Below, one piece after another: positions 1 to 9,106 of a stretch of 64,000 nt of DNA. Source of the DNA: Paraoerskovia marina DSM 21750 (GTDB lineage Bacteria; Actinomycetota; Actinomycetes; Actinomycetales; Cellulomonadaceae); contig NZ_JNIY01000006.1 of the NCBI RefSeq assembly GCF_000701465.1, positions 1 to 64,000 of the forward strand. The letters are read 5' to 3'. The notes beneath the pieces were generated by a model, which saw only the letters and a list, made by a program, of their open reading frames with translations, had not been told where the DNA came from and made no database searches. Numbering within the stretch: the first letter of the stretch is position 1; every line of letters starts with the position of its first letter. A program made the position numbers and the translations under genes.

Positions 1-39
1 GTGGGCCTTGACCCCAGATAGTGGACACGCGCTGGGTGG

Positions 40-936
40 TTAGGCGACCAGTCGCAGCGTAGCGGTGGTCGTGGTCTCGTAGGTGATCGGTGAGCGGTAT
101 CCGCACCAGGAGTGGCGGCGGCGCTTGTTGTAGTGGTTGATCCAGCGGAACACGGTCCGGCGGGCGTGTTCGGGGCCGTGGTAGGCGTGCGCGCCGGCGA
201 GGGTTTCGCGTTTCATCGTGGCGTTGAACGACTCCGCCAGGGCGTTGTCCGCGCTGGAGCCCACGGCGCCCATGGACTGCAGCACGCCGTGGCGGGCGCA
301 GGCAGCGGCGTAGTCCTTGGAGGTGTAGACCGCCCCATGGTCGGCGTGGAAGATCGCGTCAGTCAGGGTGCCGCGTTCACGGGCTGCGGCATCCAGGGCG
401 TCGATGACGAGCTCGGTGCGCATGTGGTCGGCGATCGACCAGCCGACCAGTCGGCGTGAGTAGCAGTCGATCACGGTGGCCAGGTAGAGGAATGTGCCGT
501 CACCGCAGGGCAGGTAGGTGATGTCGCCGACGTACTTGCGGTTCGCCTCGACGGCGGTGAAGTCGCGGCCCAGTAGATCGGGGTACTTGCGATCGGCGGG
601 TTCAGGGATCGTGGTGCGTACACGTCGGCGCAGCCGCAGCCCGGGCAGAGCGTGCTGACGCATCACGCGGGCGACTCGCTTGCGGTTGACCCGCTCAGGC
701 TCGGCGACGCCGTCGTTGAGGTCCGCGGTCACCCGCGGCGCCCCGTAGGCCTTGTCCTTCTTCTGCACCGCCACGATCCGCGCGGCCAGGGCGTCGTCAG
801 CGGCCTTGCGGGCGGCCCTGGCGCCAGCGGTGGCGACCCACTTGTAGTACGACGAACGGGCGATCCCCATGACCCTGCACAGCCGCTTGACCTCGAAGGT
901 GTCGCAGTGGTCGGCGACGAACTGGAAGCGGCTCAC
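40..936 (-). CDS. IS3-family transposase OrfB (DDE integrase catalytic subunit)
   Basis: About 298 residues from a GTG that overlaps the orfA stop. An N-terminal HTH_21-like segment (DTFEVKRLCRVMGIARSSYYKW) precedes an rve integrase core. The DDE triad is visible as D in YVGDITYL, D in IFHADHGAVYTS and E in DNALAESFNATMKRE. The second motif reads HADHGAVYTS where HSDRGSQYTS is typical, but the acidic residue is kept. Length is normal for the family and no disruption is seen, so the element may be active. Confidence 0.87.
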   Translation of the reverse strand: MSRFQFVADHCDTFEVKRLCRVMGIARSSYYKWVATAGARAARKAADDALAARIVAVQKKDKAYGAPRVTADLNDGVAEPERVNRKRVARVMRQHALPGLRLRRRVRTTIPEPADRKYPDLLGRDFTAVEANRKYVGDITYLPCGDGTFLYLATVIDCYSRRLVGWSIADHMRTELVIDALDAAARERGTLTDAIFHADHGAVYTSKDYAAACARHGVLQSMGAVGSSADNALAESFNATMKRETLAGAHAYHGPEHARRTVFRWINHYNKRRRHSWCGYRSPITYETTTTATLRLVA

Positions 937-1268
937 CAGTTCGTCTCCCCGGCGAAATATTTCGCCGCCTTCTTCAAGATGTCCTTCTCGGTCTCGGTGC
1001 GCTTGAGATCTGCCTCCAGGCGGGCGACCTGGGCGCGCAGCCGGGCGTTCTCCTCCTCGGCGGTCCCGGCCCCACCACCGGTGGTCGACGACGCCGTCGT
1101 CCCGGAGGCCGACCTTGTCGGCACGCCGGCTGCCTTGAGCCAGCTCGACAACGTCGCGTCGTAGACCCCGAGCTCGTCCGCGATCTGTCTGATCGTCGCG
1201 CCATCGGTGCACCGGTAGAGCTCGACCGCATCGAGGCGGAACTCCTCGGAATAGTTCTTCCTCGCCAT
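933..1268 (-). CDS. IS3-family transposase OrfA (helix-turn-helix subunit)
   Basis: About 111 residues. The N-terminus (MARKNYSEEFRLDAVELY) and the following DGATIRQIADELGV segment form the HTH_Tnp_1-type helix-turn-helix that recognises the IS ends. Residues about 65-100 (ENARLRAQVARLEADLKRTE) look like the coiled coil used for OrfA/OrfB multimerisation. I chose the ATG at 1268 because it gives the family's usual N-terminus; a longer frame reaches into the terminal repeat. The stop overlaps the orfB start in a GTGA, and orfB lies in the -1 frame, so a fused OrfAB made by frameshifting is possible as well as coupled initiation. Confidence 0.85.
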   Translation of the reverse strand: MARKNYSEEFRLDAVELYRCTDGATIRQIADELGVYDATLSSWLKAAGVPTRSASGTTASSTTGGGAGTAEEENARLRAQVARLEADLKRTETEKDILKKAAKYFAGETNW

Positions 1269-1337
1269 GAGTGGATCATCTCGCTTCCTCCAGGACGAAC
1301 CTGGATCAAGCGTGTCCACTATCTGGGGTCAAGGCCC

Positions 1338-1498
1338 GGTGGCGGCCGCCCCGCGTGGAAATGGCCGCCTACAAGGGTCGCAACGTCGTCGAGCGGCACT
1401 TTAACCTCGCCAAGCAGTGGCGCGGACTGTCTACCCGCTACGACAAACTCGCGATCACCTATCGTGCGGCCTACATTCTCTGCGCCTGCATCGCCTAG
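1338..1498 (+). pseudogene. C-terminal remnant of an IS5-family transposase
   Basis: Only the last 50 or so residues remain. They match the end of IS5-type DDE transposases (YKGRNVVERHFNLAKQWRGL then STRYDKLAITYRAA), including the catalytic E of the VERxFxxxKxWRG motif. The frame is open to the IS3 right repeat, where homology ends. Earlier insertion or deletion by the IS3 element is the simplest explanation. Confidence 0.75.
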
Positions 1499-1516
1499 GC
1501 TCGCGCATAGCCGCAG

Positions 1517-1804
1517 TCACGAACTCGCGAGGGCTCGCTGCCACACGCGATCGAACACGGTCGCATCGACGATCTCGATGGCGAACTGCGAGTCACCAGC
1601 GATCTCCCGAGCCGTCGGCATCGGTACTTCGCTCAGACGTGTGGAGCCGGACCCGCGGCCCCCGTCCGCCCAAACCAGATGCCCGTCGGCGAACTCGTCG
1701 ACCTTCCGCACTTCCCAACCATCGACAACGTGCGCCCACAAGGCGACAGGGTCGTCGCCGCTCACGTGCCGCCACCGCACCCGCTGGTAGTAGTCGCTCG
1801 TCAC
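1517..1804 (-). CDS. Small DUF6881-like protein
   Basis: 95 residues. The pattern VRWRHxxxDDPVALWxxVVDGWEVRKVDEFADGHLVWA followed by TRLSEVPMPTAREIAGDSQF resembles the DUF6881 family, recognised from memory and not searched. Function is unknown. Proteins of this kind occur in bacterial accessory DNA and sometimes next to toxins, but no toxin gene is visible here. It lies just downstream of, and in the same orientation as, the methyltransferase gene, separated by 46 bases, so it could ride on the same transcript. No signal peptide or membrane segment. Confidence 0.6.
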   Translation of the reverse strand: MTSDYYQRVRWRHVSGDDPVALWAHVVDGWEVRKVDEFADGHLVWADGGRGSGSTRLSEVPMPTAREIAGDSQFAIEIVDATVFDRVWQRALASS

Positions 1805-1850
1805 CCCGTCATGCTCGCGCGAGCCTCACCGCCCAAATGGGAGACACGCC

Positions 1851-3113
1851 CTAGCTGATCCTAGATCTCGCGGCCTCGAACGCTGCGTGGCGCAGGTGGT
1901 CCTCCTGACCAATGAACCCCTTGAATGCGCCCAGCGCGTATGTCCGTTCGTCGCCAGAACCGTCGTGCTTGATTTCAAAGTCGCGCGAGAGTATCCCAAG
2001 CCGCTGTTCGATGTCCCGGGTACCGACCACGCCGCCGGTCGCCTTGGAGATCTGCTGGACTGATAGGGGGCGTTTGGCGTCCTTCAGGGCAAGGTAGATC
2101 GGATCATGCAGGGCTTCAGCTTCGGCCTCGGCGAAGTCCTTTCGGGCACCTTCGTGCTTGAGAGCCGCAGCAATCGCCCCGCCGACTGCACGGGCAACCG
2201 GTGGCGGGAAGGCGTTGCCGATTTGCCGATAGCGGCTGGTCTTTCGACCCGTGAACTTCCATCGGTACTTTGGGTCCGGCCCCCACCCCTGTAGGCGTGC
2301 AACCATCTCTGTGGTCAATTTCGGAACATAGTTGCTGTCGTGATCAGCTGTCGGCGGTGCGTCGTCGATGCCAAGACCGTTGACTCCGAGTGCCGCCCAT
2401 GCCCGCTTAGCGCGAGTTGGGCCGAGGTCTGCCCCGCCGTGCTTCTTAGATCCGCCGACGATGGTGGGTGCGATGCCGTCCGCCTGCGAGGCCCAAGCGT
2501 CGGCGCCGGGCCACTCGTCATCCTTCATCAGATCGAGCAGCGCAGTACCGACTGTCCCGATGTACGGGGTCGGCTCCGGCCAGCTGAAGTACCTCGCGTC
2601 CTCTTCTCGCAACGCAACAAGAATGAATCGCGGGCGTAGTTGTGGCACTCCGAAATCTCGCGCCTCAAGCAGCTTCCAGTCCGACCAGTACCCCAATTCT
2701 GCGAGGCGGTCCTTGACGTGCTGGCGGTAGCCGGAGAAGCGAGGCATGGACAGGCCTCTAACGTTCTCGAGGAGCAACGCGCGTGGCTGCATCCGGCCGG
2801 CGAGCTCGATCGCCCAGGCGAACAGGTCGCGTTCATCGCTGGTCCCCAATTGCTTGCCGGCGATCGAGAACGGGGGGCACGGAACACCACCAGCAAGCAG
2901 AGAGAGGCCCTCGCTGTAGTCGTCGGGATTCCAGACGCCCACATCAGCGACGTCGCCAACCTTGACCTCCCACTCAGGGCGGTTCTCCCTCAGGGTCGCA
3001 GCGGCGTTCTCATCGAGCTCAACTGCTAGCCGGTGCTCAAAGCCAGCGAGTTCGAGGCCGAGAGCCTGTCCCCCGGCACCTGCGCAGATCTCAACGACCG
3101 TCAGACCGCTCAC
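1851..3113 (-). CDS. drmMII: DNA (cytosine-5) methyltransferase, probable DISARM DrmMII
   Basis: 420 residues from a GTG at 3113 with an AGGAG eight bases upstream; the longer frame from 3206 lacks such a site. C5-methyltransferase motifs appear in order: SAM-binding motif I (VVEICAGAGGQALGLELAGF, about residues 6-25), catalytic motif IV (GGVPCPPFS, about 78), motif VI (LLENVRGL, about 114), motif VIII (ARDFGVPQLRPRF), then the target-recognition stretch and motifs IX-X (SRYRQIGNAFPPPVARAVG). About 90 residues follow motif X (from EAEALHDPIYLALKD) and look like a winged-helix-type tail. In class 2 DISARM this enzyme marks host DNA as self. It sits last in the defence operon, after a 431-base gap. 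Confidence 0.85.
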   Translation of the reverse strand: MSGLTVVEICAGAGGQALGLELAGFEHRLAVELDENAAATLRENRPEWEVKVGDVADVGVWNPDDYSEGLSLLAGGVPCPPFSIAGKQLGTSDERDLFAWAIELAGRMQPRALLLENVRGLSMPRFSGYRQHVKDRLAELGYWSDWKLLEARDFGVPQLRPRFILVALREEDARYFSWPEPTPYIGTVGTALLDLMKDDEWPGADAWASQADGIAPTIVGGSKKHGGADLGPTRAKRAWAALGVNGLGIDDAPPTADHDSNYVPKLTTEMVARLQGWGPDPKYRWKFTGRKTSRYRQIGNAFPPPVARAVGGAIAAALKHEGARKDFAEAEAEALHDPIYLALKDAKRPLSVQQISKATGGVVGTRDIEQRLGILSRDFEIKHDGSGDERTYALGAFKGFIGQEDHLRHAAFEAARSRIS

Positions 3114-3544
3114 ATTCAACTCCTCTTCGGTCTCACCGAGGCTTATCCACGGCGATGCTGACACCCGCCACCGACACGGACCACGGCGCGAGAGGTTGGC
3201 GGCCATCCTGTCGGCTCCGCTCAGTACGGACGACGTCCAGCGCGCTCGGTTGTGGGTAACTACCGGTGGGAGCAGGCTGTGGATAGCCGAGGACCCCTAC
3301 TTGTCCCTCGCGACTGCCGCGGACCGCAGTCCCCAAAGCACGCGGTCGAGAGGCAACGCTACCCTTCACGCGGCCCGGCCAGTGCCACTCCCAGTGACGT
3401 TGACCCCAGCCTAGGCCGGGTCGGCGCTCTAGCTGAGCAGCTCGTCCAACGAGCCACGGATCTGGCGATCGTCCACCGCTGCAGTACGTAGGTAGACCAA
3501 AAGGGATTCCCCTTTCTTGGTACGCCCAGCAGGCGGCGGGTCGT
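3114..3544. other. Gap between drmB and the methyltransferase, with three DnaA-box-like sites
   Basis: No convincing gene. In class 2 DISARM the phospholipase-D gene drmC would sit here, but 431 bases are too few and no HxK(x)4D motif is present. A minus-strand frame running out of drmB (to a stop at 3429) ends in a protein-like tail (ESLLVYLRTAAVDDRQIRGS) without a clear start; it may be chance or a remnant. Three sequences match the DnaA box TTATCCACA at 8 of 9 positions: 3143-3151, 3251-3259 (complement) and 3278-3286 (complement). The region probably carries the methyltransferase promoter. Confidence 0.5.
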
Positions 3545-5473
3545 TCAGCGTGCGATGTCGGAAAAGAACCCGAGGTCGGGCTCGTCGAACGTGCCGATCA
3601 CCAGGCCTCGGTCGAGGAAGCGATTGAACTCCTCGCAGCTGGTCTCCGGGACCAGCGCGCATCCGTGACAGGCTGCCAGGTTGCACGAGTCCGTCCCCTG
3701 TCCGTGCTTTCCCGCGTCCATGCACACCGGGTCGGTGGAGCACCAGGTTGCATTGCCGAGCGATGCCTGCAGGACCTTGTTGAGGTTGCTGGGCACAGAC
3801 ATGCGTACCAGGCCTCCCATGGTGCCTTCCGAGTCACCCGCAGCGGTGTAGACCAGCAGGCCAGCCATCTCCTTGCCAGGCACGGTAGAAACGTAGAGCC
3901 GTTCACGCAAGGAGGCCGAGCTGTAACCGCAGGCGAAGACCAGCTCGTTGATCAGCAGGTGCGCCAGGGTGTGCAACATGACGAAGCGTGGGGAGAAGTC
4001 CCTCAGCAGTAGCCCCCGGTTGGAGGCCGCGACTCCATAGTGGTCGCTGATCAACTGCGCTCGAGCCTTGACCTCGGAACGTCCTTCCCACACCTCCAGC
4101 CGCTCGTGGTCCAACTCAAGGTAGATGCCCTCTCCCCTGACGACGTAGGCGGGTAGCCAGTCGTGCTCACGGTCGAGCTTATTGCGTCGCAGCATCTGCT
4201 TGCCTTCTGCCAGTCCGAGAGGCGTATCCGTGAGACGGGTGAAGCCGCGTAGGACCCGGGTCTCGCGCAGAGTCTCTACCGACCGGACCCGGCTGATCGC
4301 CTCGGCAGAATCGGGGTGCACTCCGGGGTCGCTGGCCGCGAGGTCGTCGTCTTTGGGCGCCTGTCGAATCTGCGCGTACTCGGGATACCGCCAACTGTCG
4401 TCTGCGGTTAGAAGGTCGACGTCACTGGAGAGCGGCACGTCTGCGGGAACCTGTCCACCAATGCCGAAGCGCTCCTTGTAGAGGGCATGGGACTCTTCCA
4501 CGCCGACCCCATCGACGAGCTCGGCAGGCAGCCGCTTGACGAGCTTCTTGTGCAGGGCGACCGGATCGATCTCACTTCTGCCCGCGTCCGAGTCCTCATA
4601 GAAGTCGAGGAGGACACTCTGGACCTTCGGGTGCTTCAGGAGCTCCTTGACCTCAGCCGGCACGGCGCCGGCCACAACGGGCAGGTAGATCGAAGACTCA
4701 ACCTTGGGAAAGTAGATGTTCCCGGCACCTCGCAGGGCGCCGCGAACGTTCTCGCCACAAAGGCGGTTTCCCTCCTCCGCAAGCCACGGAGCCGACCCCT
4801 TGCACAGGAACTCATTGCCCTGCCCGCCGATCAACTCCCGGCTGAGGTATGTCGCCACGGTCTGCTGACTCCCGCCCTGCATGATGCCCTGCAGCGAGCG
4901 GCGCTCGCCGCACTCACACACCACAACTTGCCCTTCGAGCCCGCCACCGTATGAGCGCAACCTCAGGGGCTTGCGGCAGGCCGGGCGCAGGCTTCGGTGG
5001 ACCCACTCGGAGAATGGGAAGTCGGCTAGGTGACCCTTGGGGCACGCCATGACGAACGGGACCTGAGCCATGCGCGGGGGGCGCTTCCAGTCGTTGTGCT
5101 TGGCGTCTTTACATTCGACGCGACCGGTCCGATTCAGAGTGCTGGCCTCCAAGCGCCTGCAGTACATGCAGAAATGCACCAGGGGGAAGCGGAGCGCGGG
5201 GACCTTTAACCCGGTGTTCCTGGAGTCGCTATCGCCGGCGTAGTAGGGGCGGAAGTCCGGGGGAAGGCGGAACTCGGAGACGTGAAGCTGCTTCTCGAGG
5301 CGCCAATCACTGGCCTGGAATTCCTCGGGCTCGTAGTTCGAGTCCTCCTTGGCGGTCGGGAACCAGTGGTCCAGTCCTGCGGTGATGACCGAGGTTCCGT
5401 TGACGAGCATGCTCATCGCTCCGACCCCGAAGGGGGCGACGAGCTGTGTTCGCCGAATGTCTCCCGTGCTCAC
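3545..5473 (-). CDS. drmB: DISARM DrmB-like DUF1998 protein
   Basis: 642 residues from a GTG overlapping the drmA stop (GTGA), so translation is coupled. The N-terminus (STGDIRRTQLVAPFGVGAMS) is the usual opening of DrmB-type proteins. Cysteine pairs follow: HFCMYCRR, CRPACRK and CECGERRS, likely zinc sites. The DUF1998 region occupies about residues 490-640 (VMLHTLAHLLINELVFACGY, then CSTDPVCMDAG, CNLAACHGC and CEEFNRFLDRGLVIG). In studied DISARM systems DrmB partners the DrmA helicase in a complex that engages incoming DNA. Gene order, coupling and domain make DrmB the best call. Confidence 0.8.
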   Translation of the reverse strand: MSTGDIRRTQLVAPFGVGAMSMLVNGTSVITAGLDHWFPTAKEDSNYEPEEFQASDWRLEKQLHVSEFRLPPDFRPYYAGDSDSRNTGLKVPALRFPLVHFCMYCRRLEASTLNRTGRVECKDAKHNDWKRPPRMAQVPFVMACPKGHLADFPFSEWVHRSLRPACRKPLRLRSYGGGLEGQVVVCECGERRSLQGIMQGGSQQTVATYLSRELIGGQGNEFLCKGSAPWLAEEGNRLCGENVRGALRGAGNIYFPKVESSIYLPVVAGAVPAEVKELLKHPKVQSVLLDFYEDSDAGRSEIDPVALHKKLVKRLPAELVDGVGVEESHALYKERFGIGGQVPADVPLSSDVDLLTADDSWRYPEYAQIRQAPKDDDLAASDPGVHPDSAEAISRVRSVETLRETRVLRGFTRLTDTPLGLAEGKQMLRRNKLDREHDWLPAYVVRGEGIYLELDHERLEVWEGRSEVKARAQLISDHYGVAASNRGLLLRDFSPRFVMLHTLAHLLINELVFACGYSSASLRERLYVSTVPGKEMAGLLVYTAAGDSEGTMGGLVRMSVPSNLNKVLQASLGNATWCSTDPVCMDAGKHGQGTDSCNLAACHGCALVPETSCEEFNRFLDRGLVIGTFDEPDLGFFSDIAR

Positions 5474-8400
5474 TTGGAACCTCCAGGTTGCAGTTCGGGG
5501 TCGTTCTCGATGTAGGCGTTGCCCTTGCGGATGTCCAGGCGACACTCGGCGTCCACGGTCCGCATGCTGCTGGGTGTGTCCCAGGTGAGGATCTGTTTGT
5601 CACCGTCCTTCGGGAGGGTGCCCGCGAACCGGATGAGCCCGTTGTCAGGGTCTCCGAATCCGACGTTGGCATCCCAGACGGTCCTGCCGCCCTTGCGCCA
5701 TTTGGCGGCACGCTGCTCGGCCTCAGCCTGGAGGTGCGCGACGTCGTCCGTCTCGACGTAGGTTCCCTCCTCGACGGTGTATGCGCGGGCCTTTAACAGT
5801 TCGACAGCCTCCCAGTACTTCTCCTCGGGGAAGGGGAAGGGCTGCTCCGCGTCGGAAGTTTGCCTGATGTACGAGATGACGGCGCCGTGCAGGGCGCGAC
5901 GCAGCACCGGGGTGGCGAACGGAGTGACCGAGGTCGGTTCCACCTGGGCATACAACTGCTGATGGTAGGTACGGAACCGCTCGTAGTGGCTGCGGTCTCG
6001 CGGCCTTCCTGCTCCGTAGAGGGTGATGACCAGTCCGGGGCTGACCCGCGGGTTGCGCCCTACGCGCCCGCTGACCTGGATGTACTGGGCGGTAGTCTTG
6101 GGCTGGCCAATGATCGTCATGAGGCCAAGGCGGTTGATGTCGACACCGACCTCGATGATGTTCGAGGCAAGACACACATCCACGCACCCGACCTTGCCGT
6201 AGGGCACCTGGAGCTTCTCGATCGCCTTGGGGATCTCGTCCGAGCGGCGTCGGGAGGTCAATTCCATATAGTTGCGCAGGAAGTGGAAGTCCCCGTCGAT
6301 GTGCTTCCTGAGGCCGTGGAGGCGGTCGGGGATGTCGGACTCCAGCAGCGACAGGGTGTTGCCGAGCTCGCGCAGGCTGTTGAAGAAATTCAGATTGGTC
6401 CAGTACCCATCGCGCGGGCTGGGCCCACCGTCCTCTGACTCTTCCGGGATCTGCTCGCGCCCCAGTGCGATGGCGGCCGCGACGCGGACCTGGACGGTCT
6501 GCGTCGACCCCAGGGACGCACTCATGACACCCAAGTACTTGCGCCCAGGCTTCTTACTGCCGTCCGGGGCACGGTCAGGCTCGGCGAAGAAGGACCGGCC
6601 CTCCTCCAAGCCGTGCGGCGGGAACAGCGCGACGTCGCTGCGCCCGTAGAGATTGCGGATCTGCTCCTTGTAGCTGCGGATCGTCGCGGTCGCCGCGATG
6701 ATCTTTGGCGGAACGGGTGGTCCTGCGGGGCGGTGGTCGGTGCACAGGTCATTGATGATCGCCTCGTACATGCCGACCATCGACCCCAGCGGTCCAGATA
6801 TCAGGTGCAGCTCGTCCTGCAGGACCAGGGTGGGCGGGGAGACGTCAGTACGGCTGCCGTCGGACTCCAAGCCGAAGATCGCCCTGGCCTCAGGCTTCCA
6901 CGCCAGCATCGCGAACTTGTCGACGGTGCCGATGAGAATCGAGGGCGGGTTGGCGTAAATGTCTGCGTCCACAACCTGGACCGGCATAGGCCGGTCGGCG
7001 TAGTAACAGTCCTCGTCGGCGCACTCGAAGACGACCTGCTTGCCCTGCTGCACGTACCCAGCGATCTTCTGCCCGTTCTTGCTCGCCTTCCCATAGGGGC
7101 CCATTTGGGTGCCGCACCACGGGCAGCGCAGAAGCAGGAACTTGTTCTGCGTGTTCACCTCCTTGCCCAGTGCAGTCCGGCTCCTTGAGGCCTGGTCCCA
7201 AGTGTTGGGGGTCGAGGTGCCACCGAGCCAGATACCGATGCGGAAGGGCTCCGTCCCGAGCCGGTCCCGGTTCGGGGTCGCCACTCCCTCCGGCCGGCGG
7301 GTGCGCAACTCTTCGAGCACGCAGACCAGGGAAGCGGCGCGCAGGAACTGCTGGGCGGTCAGTAGCCGCAGCGTGTACCGCATGATCGTGTCGGTGCCGG
7401 CGTCGTTCGGGTCCCGCAGCCGTCGGGCCAGCAGGCTAACCGCAGCGGCTCCCAGGTAAGCCTCGGTCTTGCCGCCACCGGTGGGGAAGAAGATCAGGTC
7501 GACGAGCGCGCGCTCGGGATGCGCTGGATTGGTCAGTTCCGGCAACGAGGCAAGGATGAATGCGATCTGAAAGGGCCGCCAGGTGCCCTTGCGCGCAGGG
7601 ATCCGGACGCTCTGCAGGTCGCCAACCTCAGGGTGCGCCCCCACCGGAGCGGTGGTGACGTTCTTGCCTCGACCGTGCTCCTCGAGCTTGCGCAGCGGCA
7701 GGCTCGAGCGGATCTGTTGGAAGAGCATCGCCTCGTTGGCCCATCGGAACGCCTGGGCGACGTCTGGCTCCTCCTGAACGGTCCTCCAGCCCTCGTGCAT
7801 GCGTGCCAGGGCCCGGTCGGCCTCCTCCATGTGCCGGAGGGCAGGGGCCTGCATCCGCTCGGGCAGGCTGGGAATCAGCGCACTCTGCTCGGCGATCCAG
7901 GCCTCGTACAGGCTCAGGACCTGCCTGACCTGCTGCACACCGTCATCGTTCCCCAGTGCAAGGTCGCGCATGCTGACCGTCACCGGGGCCCGCTGGCCGT
8001 TGTCGTCGGTCGCAAAGATGTCGGGGGTGAGGCTCTCGACCTCGTAGGCGGGCAGCGCGTCGGTGGCCACCCACGAAGGAGCCTCACGGTTGCTCTCATC
8101 CCAGCGGGCGGCGCACCCGTGCCCGACAGCGTAGGTTCGATGGTTGCGGTAGAGCAGGTCGAGCGACTGCTCCTCCTCGTCGAGGTCTTTGCGCGCGGCC
8201 TCGTGGTAGGCAACCAGGCGAGCCTTCCCCTGGGTGGTGACCGTGAACCCGGCCTGGAAGATCGCGTTTGCGTCGCCGACACCGGCACTGCGGTTGACCA
8301 ACGCAACGGTGACGATCCGCAGGTCTGAGTCTCCGCCGCCAGGAACGGGGCGGCTGAAGACCTCGAGGGACGGCCGCACAGTGGGTTCGTCGCCCTCGTA

Positions 8401-9066
8401 GGAGATCTCAGCCCGGTGGAGCCGACGGTTCTGCGCCTGCAAGGTTTGACCAGGCAAGGTCACATTGCCCGTGAACGGACGGCGCAGCCACCACGTCTCC
8501 TCGTGGGTGTCCGTGCTCTGGCCCTTCCTCGGGATACGGGCAGTGACCTTGGAGTACTGGGCGCCCGAGATATCAACGACGAGGCTGGAGTCCGTGCAGA
8601 TGCGGCACTCGAAGGAAATCGCCATCGCCGAGGGCTTGAATCCGTTCGCGTCGGTCAGGTCGAGATCATCGTCTAATGCTCCGCGGACCGGCCGCTTGGA
8701 CTCGACCTCCTCCTCGCCGGTCGACATGGCCTCCTGGTCGACCTCGTCGGGCGCGACTGCAATACTCGTGACGCCGTCCAGTTCTGCGTCCTGGGCCTCC
8801 TTCTCCTCGACCGTGGGAGGTGCGGTCATGGCCTCGGGATAGAGCACCCCGACTCCGTAGCGGCGCAGGGGCTTGTCCTGGGTGAGGACTTCTTCCTTGC
8901 TCGTCTCGTCATGAAACCGGCCCGAGGCCTCCTGCCACGTGGCAAAGACCACCTTCCCGTCAGAGCAGTCGATCGCCTTGCCCTCGGGGGGCCCGCCCCC
9001 GATCGGGCCGACGAGCTCGCGCCGAACCGCGTCTTCCATCACCTGGCGTGCTTGCATACCGTTCAC
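5470..9066 (-). CDS. drmA: DISARM DrmA-like superfamily 2 helicase
   Basis: About 1198 residues. The GTG at 9066 has AGGAGG nine bases upstream; an ATG nine bases further in is too far from it. About 500 N-terminal residues without known motifs precede a helicase core: Walker A (FFPTGGGKTEAYLG, about 527), Walker B as DELH (LVLQDELHLISG, about 750), motif III (IIAATATIRSY), and motifs V-VI (ASNIIEVGVDINRLG, then QVSGRVGRNP, about 997). A four-cysteine insert (CPWC...CADEDC) lies between motif I and the DELH box. DrmA translocates on DNA and with DrmB forms the conserved DISARM core. It starts 40 bases after the preceding gene. Confidence 0.83.
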   Translation of the reverse strand: MNGMQARQVMEDAVRRELVGPIGGGPPEGKAIDCSDGKVVFATWQEASGRFHDETSKEEVLTQDKPLRRYGVGVLYPEAMTAPPTVEEKEAQDAELDGVTSIAVAPDEVDQEAMSTGEEEVESKRPVRGALDDDLDLTDANGFKPSAMAISFECRICTDSSLVVDISGAQYSKVTARIPRKGQSTDTHEETWWLRRPFTGNVTLPGQTLQAQNRRLHRAEISYEGDEPTVRPSLEVFSRPVPGGGDSDLRIVTVALVNRSAGVGDANAIFQAGFTVTTQGKARLVAYHEAARKDLDEEEQSLDLLYRNHRTYAVGHGCAARWDESNREAPSWVATDALPAYEVESLTPDIFATDDNGQRAPVTVSMRDLALGNDDGVQQVRQVLSLYEAWIAEQSALIPSLPERMQAPALRHMEEADRALARMHEGWRTVQEEPDVAQAFRWANEAMLFQQIRSSLPLRKLEEHGRGKNVTTAPVGAHPEVGDLQSVRIPARKGTWRPFQIAFILASLPELTNPAHPERALVDLIFFPTGGGKTEAYLGAAAVSLLARRLRDPNDAGTDTIMRYTLRLLTAQQFLRAASLVCVLEELRTRRPEGVATPNRDRLGTEPFRIGIWLGGTSTPNTWDQASRSRTALGKEVNTQNKFLLLRCPWCGTQMGPYGKASKNGQKIAGYVQQGKQVVFECADEDCYYADRPMPVQVVDADIYANPPSILIGTVDKFAMLAWKPEARAIFGLESDGSRTDVSPPTLVLQDELHLISGPLGSMVGMYEAIINDLCTDHRPAGPPVPPKIIAATATIRSYKEQIRNLYGRSDVALFPPHGLEEGRSFFAEPDRAPDGSKKPGRKYLGVMSASLGSTQTVQVRVAAAIALGREQIPEESEDGGPSPRDGYWTNLNFFNSLRELGNTLSLLESDIPDRLHGLRKHIDGDFHFLRNYMELTSRRRSDEIPKAIEKLQVPYGKVGCVDVCLASNIIEVGVDINRLGLMTIIGQPKTTAQYIQVSGRVGRNPRVSPGLVITLYGAGRPRDRSHYERFRTYHQQLYAQVEPTSVTPFATPVLRRALHGAVISYIRQTSDAEQPFPFPEEKYWEAVELLKARAYTVEEGTYVETDDVAHLQAEAEQRAAKWRKGGRTVWDANVGFGDPDNGLIRFAGTLPKDGDKQILTWDTPSSMRTVDAECRLDIRKGNAYIENDPELQPGGSK

Positions 9067-9106
9067 AGTTCTCTTCCTCCTGGCCCCGGCCCCGAGGCGG
9101 TCGTCG

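Larger units (their letters stand above)
3..1337 (-). mobile_element. IS3-family insertion sequence, complete
   Basis: A 28-bp perfect inverted repeat (3-30 against 1310-1337) bounds two overlapping minus-strand transposase genes. The conventional TG...CA tips would be at about 9 and 1331. The flanks extend the repeat rather than showing a direct duplication, so the exact ends and target duplication are unsettled. The right end abuts a truncated IS5-type transposase, so the element probably landed in or beside an older IS. Left flanking DNA is outside the window. Confidence 0.88.

Noticed and set aside
3429-3743. 104-residue minus-strand frame as a separate gene
   Set aside because: Two thirds lie inside drmB in another frame and there is no start with a ribosome-binding site after the drmB stop; kept only as a possible remnant.
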